DNA from: AR12 sp036265915
GTDB taxonomy: Bacteria > Methylomirabilota > Methylomirabilia > Rokubacteriales > CSP1-6
Reading direction: 5' to 3'
Length of the DNA: 64,000 nucleotides
NCBI GenBank assembly: GCA_036265915.1
Contig: DATAOC010000013.1
Span: 41,153 to 105,152, forward strand
The position numbers were made by a program, and so were the translations under genes. The notes below the pieces were generated by a model, which was not told the origin of the DNA, ran no database searches, and was given only the letters and a program-made list of their open reading frames with translations. Positions 52,119 through 60,653 of the stretch are shown here, one piece after another. Position 1 is the stretch's first letter; each line of letters opens with the position of its first letter.

Positions 52119-52777
52119 AACGGACCCTGCATCGCTTCGGGCGGCGCCAGGGTGACTTCGGTCGACGCGCAGGCGGCCTCCGCCGACTCCACGCGCTCGG
52201 TGACGGCGGTCTCCAGCCGGGCGGAGATCGCGGCGCCGTACCAGTCCACGACTCCACGGCGCAGGAATCGCCCCATGGCTTCGCAGGAGGCGACGCTGGA
52301 GGACGCCGTCATGCGCTTGAGCAGCGCCACCGCGAAGCGGTCGGCCTCGAGCTCCTGGCGCTGGATCGTCCGCCAGGCGTCTTCCGACAGCGCGCTCTGC
52401 TTGGTCGACTGCGGCGTGTGGCGCAGCGTGAGGTGTCCGAGCTCGTGCGCCAGCATCGCCATCAGCTCGTCCGTGGGTGCGGCCAGCGCGCCCTCGGTGA
52501 CGAGCAGGCTGAAGTAGAGGCACGGCGCCTCGCTCGCCGGCGAGCTCCAGACGTTCACCTTCGGCGTGCGCACGACCGCGAAGCCGATACGGCACGGCGA
52601 GGCGGCGGTGATCGACTTCAGGGAGGGAAGGTCGAGCGCGACGAGCAGCGGGTCGAGAACCTCACCGATGCGGCGTGTCTCGGCGCCACGCGACTCCCTG
52701 ATCGAATAGCCCTGGAAGGCGGAGCTGCAGCCCCCGAGGAACACAACGAGCGCCGTGGCCAGGCTGAGGGCTCGCAT
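52115..52777 (-). CDS. M48-like metallopeptidase lipoprotein
   Basis: A 220-residue lipoprotein (lipobox LGGC). A compact zinc peptidase domain has an intact HELGH motif (MLAHELGHLTLRH) and a third-ligand glutamate region RQELEADRFAVAL. It probably acts on envelope proteins at the outer membrane. It is preceded by a 258-base leader with a promoter, a structured region and an intrinsic terminator, so expression seems to be attenuated. No clear Shine-Dalgarno before ATG 52777. Confidence 0.75.
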   Translation of the reverse strand: MRALSLATALVVFLGGCSSAFQGYSIRESRGAETRRIGEVLDPLLVALDLPSLKSITAASPCRIGFAVVRTPKVNVWSSPASEAPCLYFSLLVTEGALAAPTDELMAMLAHELGHLTLRHTPQSTKQSALSEDAWRTIQRQELEADRFAVALLKRMTASSSVASCEAMGRFLRRGVVDWYGAAISARLETAVTERVESAEAACASTEVTLAPPEAMQGPF

Positions 52778-52881
52778 CGCGCGGGCTCGCAGGATGCAAG
52801 GCGGACTCCACGGCTAACCACTCGGAATCAAACGAGTTGCGGCGCACGACACTGCCCGAACGGCACCCGGGTGACCGGCTG

Positions 52882-52922
52882 TCAAAATCGAACGGGCGCT
52901 GAGGTGAGCCCCAGCGCCCGTT
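52882..52922 (-). terminator. Intrinsic terminator in the leader of the M48-like lipoprotein gene
   Basis: On the minus strand, AACGGGCGCTG (52912-52922) pairs with CAGCGCCCGTT (52891-52901), an 11-bp stem, followed by CGATTTTGA. It lies 105 bases upstream of the gene and downstream of its promoter, the position of an attenuator. Confidence 0.75.
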
Positions 52923-53035
52923 AGCGCGTCCGCGGTCAGGTCGCCTCGCCGGCATCGCATCGCGTCTGCTCAGGCAGGAACCCGGTCCCGGGCTGGCTTC
53001 CCCCCTCCGCGCTTAAGGCGGCAGGCGCCGGGACG
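52912..53035 (-). promoter_or_regulatory. Structured 5' leader, candidate riboswitch
   Basis: Between the promoter (53042-53069) and the terminator, the minus-strand RNA can form several GC-rich helices: CCGC/GCGG enclosing CTTAA near 53008-53021 and CCCGG/CCGGG at 52981-52992. CTTAAG followed by GGGGGGAA, and later GACGCGCTAAC (52920-52930), loosely recall conserved pieces of the c-di-AMP (ydaO) aptamer, but the middle does not match well. GCTAAC overlaps the 5' arm of the terminator, so the two folds would compete. Confidence 0.4.
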
Positions 53036-53041
53036 GACGGG

Positions 53042-53069
53042 AATTTAGCACAACGGGCGGCCAGCGCAA
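53042..53069 (-). promoter_or_regulatory. Promoter of the leader/M48-like lipoprotein transcript
   Basis: TTGCGC (53064-53069), a 16-base spacer and TAAATT (53042-53047) on the minus strand. It lies just after the Crp-like gene's stop, in the same direction, and would start RNA near 53035. Confidence 0.5.
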
Positions 53070-53083
53070 GGGGGTCGTTGCCG

Positions 53084-53797
53084 TCACGCCGCGAGCCGCT
53101 CAGGACCGCGGTGACCGCGCATCGCCTGGTAGCACTCGCACGCGACGGCCTCCAGCCCGGCGCGATCGGCGATGGCCACCCGGCCCCGCGCGTGCCGGAT
53201 CAGGCCGGCCTGCTGCAGTGCGATGGCGGCCTCGGTGATCGTCGCACGTCGCACGCCGAGCATCTCGGCGAGGAACTCGTGAGTCATCGGAAACTCGGCG
53301 AGCCCGGTGCGATCGTGCATCATCAGCAGGCACCGCGCGAGACGCTGCTCGACCGGATGCAGGCGGTTGCACGTGGCGACGAGAGCGACCTGGTCGAAGA
53401 GCGCCGCGGTGCTGCGCAGCAGCAGCGCGGCGAGCGTCGGGTCGGCTCGCACGTGCTCGCGCAGGACGTCGGCGCGAATGGCCGCGCTGCTCGAGGCCAG
53501 CTTGCACACGACGTCGTACGGCATGCGATCGCCGCCGAGCGCGACTGCGTGGCCGACGAAGCCCTCGCGGCCGATCATGGCCACGGCCAGCGACTCCCCG
53601 CTCGTGAGCGAGGTCACCAGCGACAGCACGCCGGAGATCGGAAAGTAGACGGTGGTGATCCGATCGTTGGCCGCGTACGCGAGGTCGCGCCCGGCCATGG
53701 TGCTCAGGTGCAGGTGGCCCTCGAGGCGAGCGTACTGCTCGGCGGTCAGCGAGCGGAGAATGTGGTTGCCGCGCGGGTTACCGTCGGCGATTGGCAT
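53084..53797 (-). CDS. Crp/Fnr family transcription regulator
   Basis: A 237-residue protein. An N-terminal cyclic-nucleotide-binding-like beta barrel (VYFPISGVLSLVTSLTSGESLAVAMIGREGFVG) and a C-terminal winged helix (MTHEFLAEMLGVRRATITEAAIALQQAGLIRHARGRVAI). It lacks an N-terminal cysteine cluster, so it is not FNR-like. The start MPIADGNPRGNH at 53797 matches family length. It is divergent from the XRE regulator. Confidence 0.85.
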   Translation of the reverse strand: MPIADGNPRGNHILRSLTAEQYARLEGHLHLSTMAGRDLAYAANDRITTVYFPISGVLSLVTSLTSGESLAVAMIGREGFVGHAVALGGDRMPYDVVCKLASSSAAIRADVLREHVRADPTLAALLLRSTAALFDQVALVATCNRLHPVEQRLARCLLMMHDRTGLAEFPMTHEFLAEMLGVRRATITEAAIALQQAGLIRHARGRVAIADRAGLEAVACECYQAMRGHRGPERLAA

Positions 53798-53924
53798 CTC
53801 TACACCGGGAGCGTCCGTACGCCGCCGTACTGCGCGGGTTGCGGGGGAGGTCGACACTAGAGGCCATGATGAGTCGGATCCTCCTGTGCCCGAAGCAAGC
53901 TTTGCGCCGGCGAGGCGCGCTCCG

Positions 53925-54188
53925 GTGAGCACGCGTGCCGACAAGCGTGTGCGTGCCGCGCTCGGCGCACGTCTTCGCACGCTGCGCGAGAAGCAGGGTT
54001 ACACGCAGCGGGCACTCGGCCGCCGCGCGCGTCTCAGCGGCAAGTTCATCGGTGAGGTCGAGCGAGGCGAGAAGTCGATCACCGTCGACAGCCTCTACCT
54101 TCTGGCTCGCGCGCTGGCGACGCCGCTGCACAAGCTGGTGGCGGTCGATCCCGGTCGCAATGGCCACCGCGGTCCCCGGAGACGCTGA
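53925..54188 (+). CDS. XRE-family helix-turn-helix regulator
   Basis: An 87-residue protein that is little more than an HTH_3 domain: LGARLRTLREKQGYTQRALGRRARLSGKFIGEVERGEKSITVDSLYLLARAL. GTG 53925 has GAGG nine bases upstream. A GTG at 53886 would add 13 residues. Placed between the Crp-like regulator and the glycosyltransferase; targets are unknown. Confidence 0.75.
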   Translation: MSTRADKRVRAALGARLRTLREKQGYTQRALGRRARLSGKFIGEVERGEKSITVDSLYLLARALATPLHKLVAVDPGRNGHRGPRRR

Positions 54189-54209
54189 TCCCCCTGTAGG
54201 ATAGGCGCC

Positions 54210-55328
54210 ATGGCGCGGGTGCTGATCCTCACCGCGAGCTATGGCTCCGGCCACAACGAGGCGGCCCGCTGTCTGGCCGCGGCGGTGAGCGCGCATGGCG
54301 CCGAGCCGCTCGTCGTCGACTACTTCCGCACCTGCGTTCACCCGCTGTTCGACCGTCTGTCTCGTCGGTTCTACGATGCGCTGCTGCGGCGGGCGCCGGC
54401 GGTGTGGGGTCTCGCCTACGAGCTCGGCGATCGCATGGCGAGCGACTCGTGGATGACGTTCGGCGCCTCGCGGATCGGCACCCCTGCGCTCGGCCGCCTG
54501 CTCGCACGTGTGGCCCCCGATGCCGTGCTCACCGTCCATGCCACGCCCGCGCTCGCCATGGCGTCGCTCGCCGAGGACGGCCGCCCGGTGCCGCCGCACG
54601 TCACCGTCGTGACCGACTTCGTCGCGCACAGCCAGTGGATCGCCTCCGGCATCGACCACTACTGCGTCGCCGCCGACGAGGTCGCACGCGAGTTCGCGGC
54701 CCGCGGCATTCCGCGCGCGCGCATCCACGTCACCGGCGTGCCCGTGCGCGAGGCGTTCGCGTCCCCGGTCGACGGCGCGGCGGCACGCCGCGCGCTCGGC
54801 CTGCGCGACGACGCGCCGGTCGTGCTCGCGATGGCGGGGTCGTGGGCGGGCCTGGGCCGAATGCCGGACGTGGCGAGCGCGCTGCTGGCCACCCGGTGGC
54901 CCGTGCAAGGGCTGCTGGTCGCCGGGCGCGACCGGCGGCTCGAGGAGCGCCTGCGGCGGCTCACCGACGGCTCGCGGCTCCGGGTGTACGGCTACGTCGA
55001 CGACGTGCGCCGTATGATGGCCGCCGCCGATCTGCTGGTCACCAAGGCGGGCGGCATGACCCTGGCCGAGGCGATGGCCGCCGAGACACCGCTGCTGGTG
55101 TTCGGCTCGCTGCCCGGCCAGGAGGAGCGAAACGAGCGCTTCGCCTCGCGCGCCGGCGTCGCGCTCGTCGCGCGCAACCGGCGGCAGCTCGCGCGGCTGC
55201 TCGACACGGCGCTCGCCGACACCGGGCTGCTGGACGCGCTGCGCGAGCGGATGCGCGCGTACCGCCGCCCCGAGGCCGCGCAGGCCGTGGTCGCGCTCGT
55301 CGTGCGGCGCCTGGCCGGCCGCGGATGA
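54210..55328 (+). CDS. Glycosyltransferase, MGDG synthase/UgtP-like (GT28)
   Basis: A 372-residue GT-B enzyme. The N-terminal ILTASYGSGHNEAARCLAAAV and the VTDFVAHSQWIASGIDHYCVA segment are typical of diacylglycerol glycosyltransferases. The C-terminal donor site includes YGYVDDVRRMMAAADLLVTKAGGMTLAEAMA. It likely makes a membrane glycolipid. TAGGAT lies seven bases before the ATG and no Shine-Dalgarno is present. Its stop overlaps the deacetylase ATG. Confidence 0.85.
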   Translation: MARVLILTASYGSGHNEAARCLAAAVSAHGAEPLVVDYFRTCVHPLFDRLSRRFYDALLRRAPAVWGLAYELGDRMASDSWMTFGASRIGTPALGRLLARVAPDAVLTVHATPALAMASLAEDGRPVPPHVTVVTDFVAHSQWIASGIDHYCVAADEVAREFAARGIPRARIHVTGVPVREAFASPVDGAAARRALGLRDDAPVVLAMAGSWAGLGRMPDVASALLATRWPVQGLLVAGRDRRLEERLRRLTDGSRLRVYGYVDDVRRMMAAADLLVTKAGGMTLAEAMAAETPLLVFGSLPGQEERNERFASRAGVALVARNRRQLARLLDTALADTGLLDALRERMRAYRRPEAAQAVVALVVRRLAGRG

Positions 55329-56020
55329 TCGCCCGTGCGCTCGGCGTCGCAACTGCCGGCGCGGCGCTGGCATGGGTCGGCTATGCGTGGGCGCCGCACC
55401 TGGCGACCCCGCTCTGCGTGTGGCGCGGGCCGCGGAGCGCCGGCCGCCGCGTTGCGCTCACCTTCGACGACGGTCCCGATCCTGTCTTCACGCCGCGCGT
55501 GCTCGACCTCCTCGCCGAGCGCAGCGTCCGGGCGACGTTCTTCCTGGTGGGCGAGCGCGCCGCGCGCGCGCCGGACGTCGTGCGCGCCATCGCCGCCGCG
55601 CACGAGATCGGCTCCCACGGCTGGTCGCATCGCAGCCTCTGGCTCTGCGGTCCCGCACGCACCGACGCGGAGATCGGCCGCGCGCGCGCCGTCCTCGGCG
55701 ACCTCACCGGCTCCGCGCCCGCGCTCTTCCGGCCGCCGTGGGGCATGGTGAACGCGGCGATGTTCGCGGCGCTACGCCGGCACGGTCAGCGCTGCATCTT
55801 CTGGTCGATCCAGCCCGAGGGCCTGCGACCGGCGCCCGCCGCGAGCCAGGTCACGCGCGTGCTGCGCCGCGCTCACCCCGGCGCCATCGTCGACCTGCAC
55901 GACGCCGAAGGGACGCCGGCGGCGCCCGCGCGCCTGTGCGAGGCGCTGCCGGAAATGATCGACGGGCTGCGCGAGGCCGGCTACGAGCTCGGCACGGTGG
56001 GCGAGCTGCTCGCGTCCTGA
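55325..56020 (+). CDS. Polysaccharide deacetylase (NodB domain)
   Basis: A 231-residue protein. An N-terminal membrane anchor (LGVATAGAALAWVGYAW) is followed by a NodB domain: TFDDGPDP (metal aspartates), GSHGWSHRS (HxxxH), RPPWGMVN and DLHDAEG (catalytic His). It removes an acetyl or formyl group from an amino sugar, either of glycan or of a lipid-linked sugar (ArnD-like role). It is coupled to the glycosyltransferase by ATGA and overlaps hpnJ by 40 bp, tail to tail. Confidence 0.85.
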   Translation: MIARALGVATAGAALAWVGYAWAPHLATPLCVWRGPRSAGRRVALTFDDGPDPVFTPRVLDLLAERSVRATFFLVGERAARAPDVVRAIAAAHEIGSHGWSHRSLWLCGPARTDAEIGRARAVLGDLTGSAPALFRPPWGMVNAAMFAALRRHGQRCIFWSIQPEGLRPAPAASQVTRVLRRAHPGAIVDLHDAEGTPAAPARLCEALPEMIDGLREAGYELGTVGELLAS

Positions 56021-57438
56021 CGCCGGCGCGACAGGAACTTCAGGAACTCGACGCCCTCGCCCAGCCGGCGGCGCATGACCGCGCGATCGCGGAGCATCTC
56101 GGCGCCGATGGCGACGAGCTTGCGCGGCCGGAAGTAGAAGCGCCGGTAGAACGACTCCAGCGCGGCGAAGATCTCCTCGCGCGGCAGGTGCGGATACCCG
56201 AGCACGCTGGCCTGCGTCCCCTGCCCGTCGACGAGCGCGCGCTCCTGCAGCCAGCCCTCCGCGCGCGCCTGCCGGTACAGCTGCGTGCCCGGATACGGCG
56301 CCGCCAGCGAGACCTGCACCGTGTGCGGATCGATCTCCTGCGCGAAGCGAATCGTCTCCTCGATCGTCTGCCGTGTCTCACCCGGCAGCCCGAGAATGAA
56401 CGTGCCGTGGATCGTGATGCCGAGCGCGCGGGCGTCACGCGTGAACGCCCGTGCGCGGTCGAGCCGGATGCCCTTGCGGATGTTGTTCAGGATGCGCTGG
56501 TTGCCCGACTCGTAGCCGACGAGCAGGAGGCGGAGGCCGTTGTCGCGAAAGACCTTCAGGCTCGCGCGGGGAACGTCGGCCTTGGCGTTGCACGACCAGG
56601 TGACGCCGAGCCGGCCCAGCCCGCGCGCAATCGCCTCCGCGCGCGGCAGGTCGTCGGTGAAGGTGTCGTCGTCGAAGAAGTACTCCTTCACGTGCGGAAA
56701 GAGCCGCGTCGCGTGCTCGATCTCCGCCACCACGTTGTCGACGGAGCGCGTGCGGTACCGCTGCCCGCCGACGGTCTGCGGCCAGAGGCAGAACGTGCAG
56801 CGCGACCGGCAGCCGCGACCGGTGTAGAGCGAGACGTACGGATGCTGCAGGTAGCCGATGAAGTAGCGCTCGATGTCCAGGTCACGCCTGTAGACGTCCA
56901 CCACCCACGGCAGCCGGTCCATGTCCTCGAGGGGCGGACGCTCGGCGGTGCGGCGCAGCTCTCCGGCCGCGTCTCGATAGCTGAGCCCGCGCACCTGCGC
57001 GAGCGGCCGGCCCTCGGCCACTTCCTGGATCGTGAAGTCGAACTCGTTGCCGCACACGAAGTCGAGCTGCAGCGACGCGGCCAGCGCCGCCTCGCGCGCG
57101 ACGGCGACGTGCGCGCCGACGAGGCCCACGCGCAGCGCCGGATTCTCGCCCTTCAGCGCCTCCGCCACCTTGACGTCGTGCGCGAAGGACGGCCCGCTCG
57201 TGTGGAGAACGGCGAGCTCGTGCTCGCGCGCGAGCGGCAGCACGTCGGCGAGGGTGAGGTCCGCGGGCGGCGCGTCGACCAGGCGTGAGCCCGGCACCAG
57301 CGCCGCCGGCTGCGCGAGCCAGGTCGGATACCAGAAGGAGCGCACCTCGCGTCGCGCCTGGTAGCGGGAGCCGGCGCCGCCGTCGAAGCCCTGGAACGAC
57401 GGCGGATGCAGGAACAGCGTGCGGAGGTAACCGCTCAT
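55981..57438 (-). CDS. hpnJ: Hopanoid biosynthesis radical SAM protein HpnJ
   Basis: A 485-residue B12-binding-domain radical SAM enzyme. The N-terminus (LFLHPPSFQGFDGGAGSRYQ, SFWYPTWLAQPAALVPGSRLVDAPP) is diagnostic for HpnJ. The cluster motif is GCRSRCTFCLWP. HpnJ contracts the sugar of glucosaminyl bacteriohopanetetrol to the cyclitol ether, so the cell probably makes composite hopanoids. ATG 57438 is preferred (TAAGAT exactly seven bases upstream) over 57447. Confidence 0.9.
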   Translation of the reverse strand: MSGYLRTLFLHPPSFQGFDGGAGSRYQARREVRSFWYPTWLAQPAALVPGSRLVDAPPADLTLADVLPLAREHELAVLHTSGPSFAHDVKVAEALKGENPALRVGLVGAHVAVAREAALAASLQLDFVCGNEFDFTIQEVAEGRPLAQVRGLSYRDAAGELRRTAERPPLEDMDRLPWVVDVYRRDLDIERYFIGYLQHPYVSLYTGRGCRSRCTFCLWPQTVGGQRYRTRSVDNVVAEIEHATRLFPHVKEYFFDDDTFTDDLPRAEAIARGLGRLGVTWSCNAKADVPRASLKVFRDNGLRLLLVGYESGNQRILNNIRKGIRLDRARAFTRDARALGITIHGTFILGLPGETRQTIEETIRFAQEIDPHTVQVSLAAPYPGTQLYRQARAEGWLQERALVDGQGTQASVLGYPHLPREEIFAALESFYRRFYFRPRKLVAIGAEMLRDRAVMRRRLGEGVEFLKFLSRRRQDASSSPTVPSS

Positions 57439-57459
57439 GGGCGTCATCTTAAACGATCG

Positions 57460-59172
57460 TCAGCGGTTGACGTACAGCCGGCGCCCGCCGGCGCTCGCGA
57501 CCAGCCGCGCGCGCGGCAAGCTCGCGACGACGCTGACGGTCGGCGCACGGCCGGTGACGAGCCAGACGCGCGCGGCGCCGGTCCACGCCTCCAGCAGCCG
57601 CTCGCGATCCCAGAAGGCCGCCGCCCCGTCGGCGCGGGTGGCGCCGAACGCGAGCACGCTGCGGCGGCCGTCGACGATCGTGGGCCGCACGCCCGAGTAC
57701 CACTCGAGCGCGCCGGAATTCTCGAGCGCGCCCTCGTGTACGACGAGATCGCCGGGCGCGACGCGGGCGCGCAGATCGACGGCCAGATCGCGGACGGCCC
57801 GGCCGCGCGCGGAAGCGCCGAGTCCGGCCGACATGGCGGGCAGCACGAGCAGCAGAGTGGCGATGACGGCCATGGTGGTCGCGGCACGGCTGCCGCGGCG
57901 CCGGGCGATCACGAGCAACGCGAGCGCGCCGGCGGCGAAGGCGAGCGCGCCGGCGGCGAGCAGCGGCACGAAGGGGCCGCCATCGAGCGTCGCACCGCCG
58001 GTGCTGACGGCCTTGCGCGTCGCCACGTCGGTGGCGTCGAGCACGCCGCGCAGCGCCGGCGCGCCGTGCAGCCAGCCGACGCCGCAGACCAGTGAGAACA
58101 CGCCGAAGAGCGCGGCGTGCAGCGACGCGAGCCGCCGCGCGTCGAGCTCCGCGAATCCGCGCGCGGCCAGAAGCGCGACGGCCGGATACGCCGGCAGCCC
58201 GTAGTGCGGCAGCCGGAACCCCGAGGCCGTGGTCAGCGCGAACACGCCGAGCGCCCACGCCGCCAGCGCCGTCCATCCCGCCTCGGCGGGATCGCGCCAC
58301 GCGCGCGCGCGCGCGAGCCGCCACACGACGGCCGCCGCCGGCAGCAGCCAGGGCAGCGCCCCCACGCTGCCCACGGCGAGGAACTCGATCGCGGTGAGCG
58401 GCACGTCCTCGTCGGGGAAGTGCCGCGCACGCGCGACGTTGAGCACGTGGTTGTCGATGACCGTGTACCAGGCGAAGCCGGGCGTGGCGAGACTCACGGC
58501 GACGTACCAGCCGAGGCCGAGTACCAGCAGCGCGGTCACGCCGGCGGGCGGCAGCCAGCGACGCAGCGGACGGGCACACCCGCACGCGGCCAGCGACAGC
58601 GCCACCGCCAGCGGTGGCAGCAGCGCGCCGAGCGGGTCCTTCGCCAGCCCGGCCGCGCCGAACGCGGCCAGGCCCAGGACAGCGAGGCCGCGTCGCTCCT
58701 CGATCACGCCGGTCAGCAGCAGGGCGAAGCCGCCGGCGAGCGCGGCCACGAACAGCGTCTCGGGCCGCACGTAGCGTCCGTACACGAAGAAGCCGCAGGA
58801 CGTCCCGAGCGCGATTCCCGCCACGAAGCCGCAGCGCGCGCCGAGCAGCCGGGCGCCCAGCCACGCGGTGGCGGCCACTGCCGCCAGCGCGGCGACCGCC
58901 GACACGAGCCGCGCGGGCCCCTCGCCGGGCCCGCCGGCCGCAAACGCGGCCGCCAGCAGCGCGTAGAGCAGCGGCGGCTTGTCGACGTAGCGCACCCCGT
59001 TGAGCGTGAGGCGCAGCGGATCGCCCGACACTGCCAGCTCGCGCGCGATCTCCGCGTGCATACCCTCGCCGGGGTCGTCGAATGGCACCGCGCCGAGGCC
59101 CAGCAGAAAGAACGGCGCGACGACGAGCACGCTCGCCGCCGCCGCGAGAAGCGCGCCGCGCCCGCGGCTCAG
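57460..59172 (-). CDS. ArnT-like glycosyltransferase, GT39/GT83 type (possible CTG start)
   Basis: About 570 residues, a multi-span GT-C enzyme using polyprenyl-phosphate sugars. The catalytic acidic motif of the first loop is FDDPGEGMHAEIARELA, and YVDKPPLLYALLAA follows, as in ArnT and PMT relatives. A C-terminal soluble domain ends LYVNR. The first membrane helix (GALLAAAASVLVVAPFFLLGL) begins right after a CTG at 59172 that overlaps the upstream stop (CTGA). No ATG or GTG lies before the helix. Confidence 0.8.
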   Translation of the reverse strand: MSRGRGALLAAAASVLVVAPFFLLGLGAVPFDDPGEGMHAEIARELAVSGDPLRLTLNGVRYVDKPPLLYALLAAAFAAGGPGEGPARLVSAVAALAAVAATAWLGARLLGARCGFVAGIALGTSCGFFVYGRYVRPETLFVAALAGGFALLLTGVIEERRGLAVLGLAAFGAAGLAKDPLGALLPPLAVALSLAACGCARPLRRWLPPAGVTALLVLGLGWYVAVSLATPGFAWYTVIDNHVLNVARARHFPDEDVPLTAIEFLAVGSVGALPWLLPAAAVVWRLARARAWRDPAEAGWTALAAWALGVFALTTASGFRLPHYGLPAYPAVALLAARGFAELDARRLASLHAALFGVFSLVCGVGWLHGAPALRGVLDATDVATRKAVSTGGATLDGGPFVPLLAAGALAFAAGALALLVIARRRGSRAATTMAVIATLLLVLPAMSAGLGASARGRAVRDLAVDLRARVAPGDLVVHEGALENSGALEWYSGVRPTIVDGRRSVLAFGATRADGAAAFWDRERLLEAWTGAARVWLVTGRAPTVSVVASLPRARLVASAGGRRLYVNR

Positions 59173-59522
59173 GTGCGTGAGACCAGCAGCACGCCCAGCA
59201 CGATGAAGCCGATGCCCGTCCACCGCATCGGGGTCACCGGCTCGTCCAGCACGAGCCGGGCGAGGAGGGCGACGACGAGGTAGCTCAGCGTCGTGAGCGG
59301 CAGGATCCGGCTCACGTCTTCGTGCGCGAGCAGCGACATGTACATGAAGAAGAACGCGGCCTGCAATGCGACGCCGAGCACCACCCAGGGATTGCCCAGC
59401 GTGAGAGCCAGCGGCGAGCCCGCCGTGGCGGCGCCGACGAGCTTCATGCCCTTGGCGAGCACCACGTGGCCCAGGCCGCCGAGCAGGCTCGCCATCGCCA
59501 CCAAGAGCAGCGGGCTCACCAT
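59169..59522 (-). CDS. ArnE-like small multidrug-resistance/EamA flippase subunit
   Basis: A 117-residue, four-helix membrane protein of the SMR/EamA type (LLGGLGHVVLAKGMKLVG, AFFFMYMSLLAHEDVSRILPLTTLSYLVVALLARLVLDEPV). Next to an ArnT-like transferase, the obvious parallel is ArnE/ArnF, which flip undecaprenyl-phosphate-linked aminoarabinose. The ATG shares one base with the upstream stop, and its own stop overlaps the CTG of the ArnT-like gene. Confidence 0.75.
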   Translation of the reverse strand: MVSPLLLVAMASLLGGLGHVVLAKGMKLVGAATAGSPLALTLGNPWVVLGVALQAAFFFMYMSLLAHEDVSRILPLTTLSYLVVALLARLVLDEPVTPMRWTGIGFIVLGVLLVSRT

Positions 59523-59947
59523 CAAAGGGCCTTGGCGATGGCGGTCAGCACCGCCCGCTGCACCTCGGTGCCGCCCGGCGCGTTGCCAGCGGGCTCGTCC
59601 TTGTCGATCCACAGGATGCGCTCGCGGCGGAAGGCGTCGCGCTCGATGGTGACCGTCGTCCGGCTTTCGCCGGCCGCCTTGACGTGCAGAGTGAGGCGAT
59701 GTCGCACGCCCTTGGCGTAGACACCGTAGTCCTCGCCCTCGAGCTGTCGCGACTCGGTGGTGATCATCCCGATCGAGCGGTCCTTGCGGTCGATGTCCCA
59801 GCCGAGCTGCTTCAGCACGGCCTCGGCCGCCGCCCACACGCGGTCGATGGGCGCGTTGTACGTCTGCGCGAGCGGCTCGGCCGCCGGCGCGACCCTCGCC
59901 TGCCCGAGGGCGAGCGCGAGGGCGAGTGCCAGGATCAGGCGCGTCAT
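59522..59947 (-). CDS. Periplasmic protein, BamC/helix-grip-like
   Basis: A 141-residue protein. A signal peptide (LILALALALALGQARVAPAA) is followed by one small alpha/beta domain (YNAPIDRVWAAAEAVLKQLGWDIDRKDRSIGMITTE) that resembles the helix-grip fold of BamC-type lipoproteins. The signal has no lipobox. AAGGAGG lies seven bases before ATG 59947. It sits between an ABC ATPase and the ArnE-like gene. The function is not known. Confidence 0.6.
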   Translation of the reverse strand: MTRLILALALALALGQARVAPAAEPLAQTYNAPIDRVWAAAEAVLKQLGWDIDRKDRSIGMITTESRQLEGEDYGVYAKGVRHRLTLHVKAAGESRTTVTIERDAFRRERILWIDKDEPAGNAPGGTEVQRAVLTAIAKAL

Positions 59948-59960
59948 CACGAAACCTCCT

Positions 59961-60653
59961 TCACGGGGCGCGGCGGTGGGTGAGGCCGCCGCCGGCCAGC
60001 GTCAGCACGGCGGTCGCGCCCAGCGCGGCCTCCGGCCGGTGACTGACGACGACGACAGCGCCGCCGGCCTGCGCCCGATCGCGCAGGCCGGCGAGGATCA
60101 CGGCACCGTTGTCGTCGTCGAGATTGCCGGTGGGCTCGTCGGCCAGCAGCAGCGGCGGGTCGTTGAGGATGGCGCGGCAGAACGCCACGCGCTGCTGCTC
60201 ACCGCCCGACAGCTGCGCCGGATAGTGATCGCGGCGATGGGCAACGCCGAGCCGCTCGAGCAGCATCTCCGCGCGCCGCCGCGCGTCGGCGCCGGCGCGG
60301 CCGACGTAGCGCGCGGCCAGCAGCACGTTGTCGAGCGCGGTCAGCGACGGCAGCAGCAGGAACGCCTGGAAGACGAAGCCGAGCCACCGCCCGCGCGCGC
60401 GGCTGCGCATGCTGCGCGACAGCGCGCTCACCGCGCGATCGCCGAACCAGATCTCGCCGCCGTCCGGCTCTTCCAGCAGGCCGAGGACGTTGAGCAGCGT
60501 GCTCTTGCCGGAGCCCGACGGGCCCTCGATGACCACGAGCTCGCCGGGACGGACCTCGAGGTCGACGCCGCGCAGGATCTCGATCGGCCCGCCCGTCGGC
60601 GCCGCGAAGCGCTTGACGAGCCCGCGGGCGCGCAGCGCGGGCTCAGCCGGCAC
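59961..60653 (-). CDS. ABC ATPase, LolD/MacB type
   Basis: A 230-residue ATP-binding subunit: Walker A GPSGSGKSTLL, signature LSGGEQQRVA, Walker B LLADEPTGNLD and H-loop SHRPE. The DEPTGNLD form is typical of LolD/MacB/FtsE. GTG 60653, with GGAGAGG just upstream, starts inside the permease gene (11-bp overlap). It energises the permease at 60643-61839. Confidence 0.85.
   Translation of the reverse strand: MPAEPALRARGLVKRFAAPTGGPIEILRGVDLEVRPGELVVIEGPSGSGKSTLLNVLGLLEEPDGGEIWFGDRAVSALSRSMRSRARGRWLGFVFQAFLLLPSLTALDNVLLAARYVGRAGADARRRAEMLLERLGVAHRRDHYPAQLSGGEQQRVAFCRAILNDPPLLLADEPTGNLDDDNGAVILAGLRDRAQAGGAVVVVSHRPEAALGATAVLTLAGGGLTHRRAP

Noticed and set aside
52923..53040. SRP RNA (GGTCAGG-like string on the plus strand near 52934)
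   Set aside because: The rest of the SRP domain IV consensus (GGAA and AGCA loops) is missing. The minus-strand leader explanation fits the promoter and terminator better.
60643..60653. A further CTGA start for the LolD-like ATPase
   Set aside because: The CTG overlapping the permease stop is out of frame with the ATPase. GTG 60653 with GGAGAGG upstream is the start.
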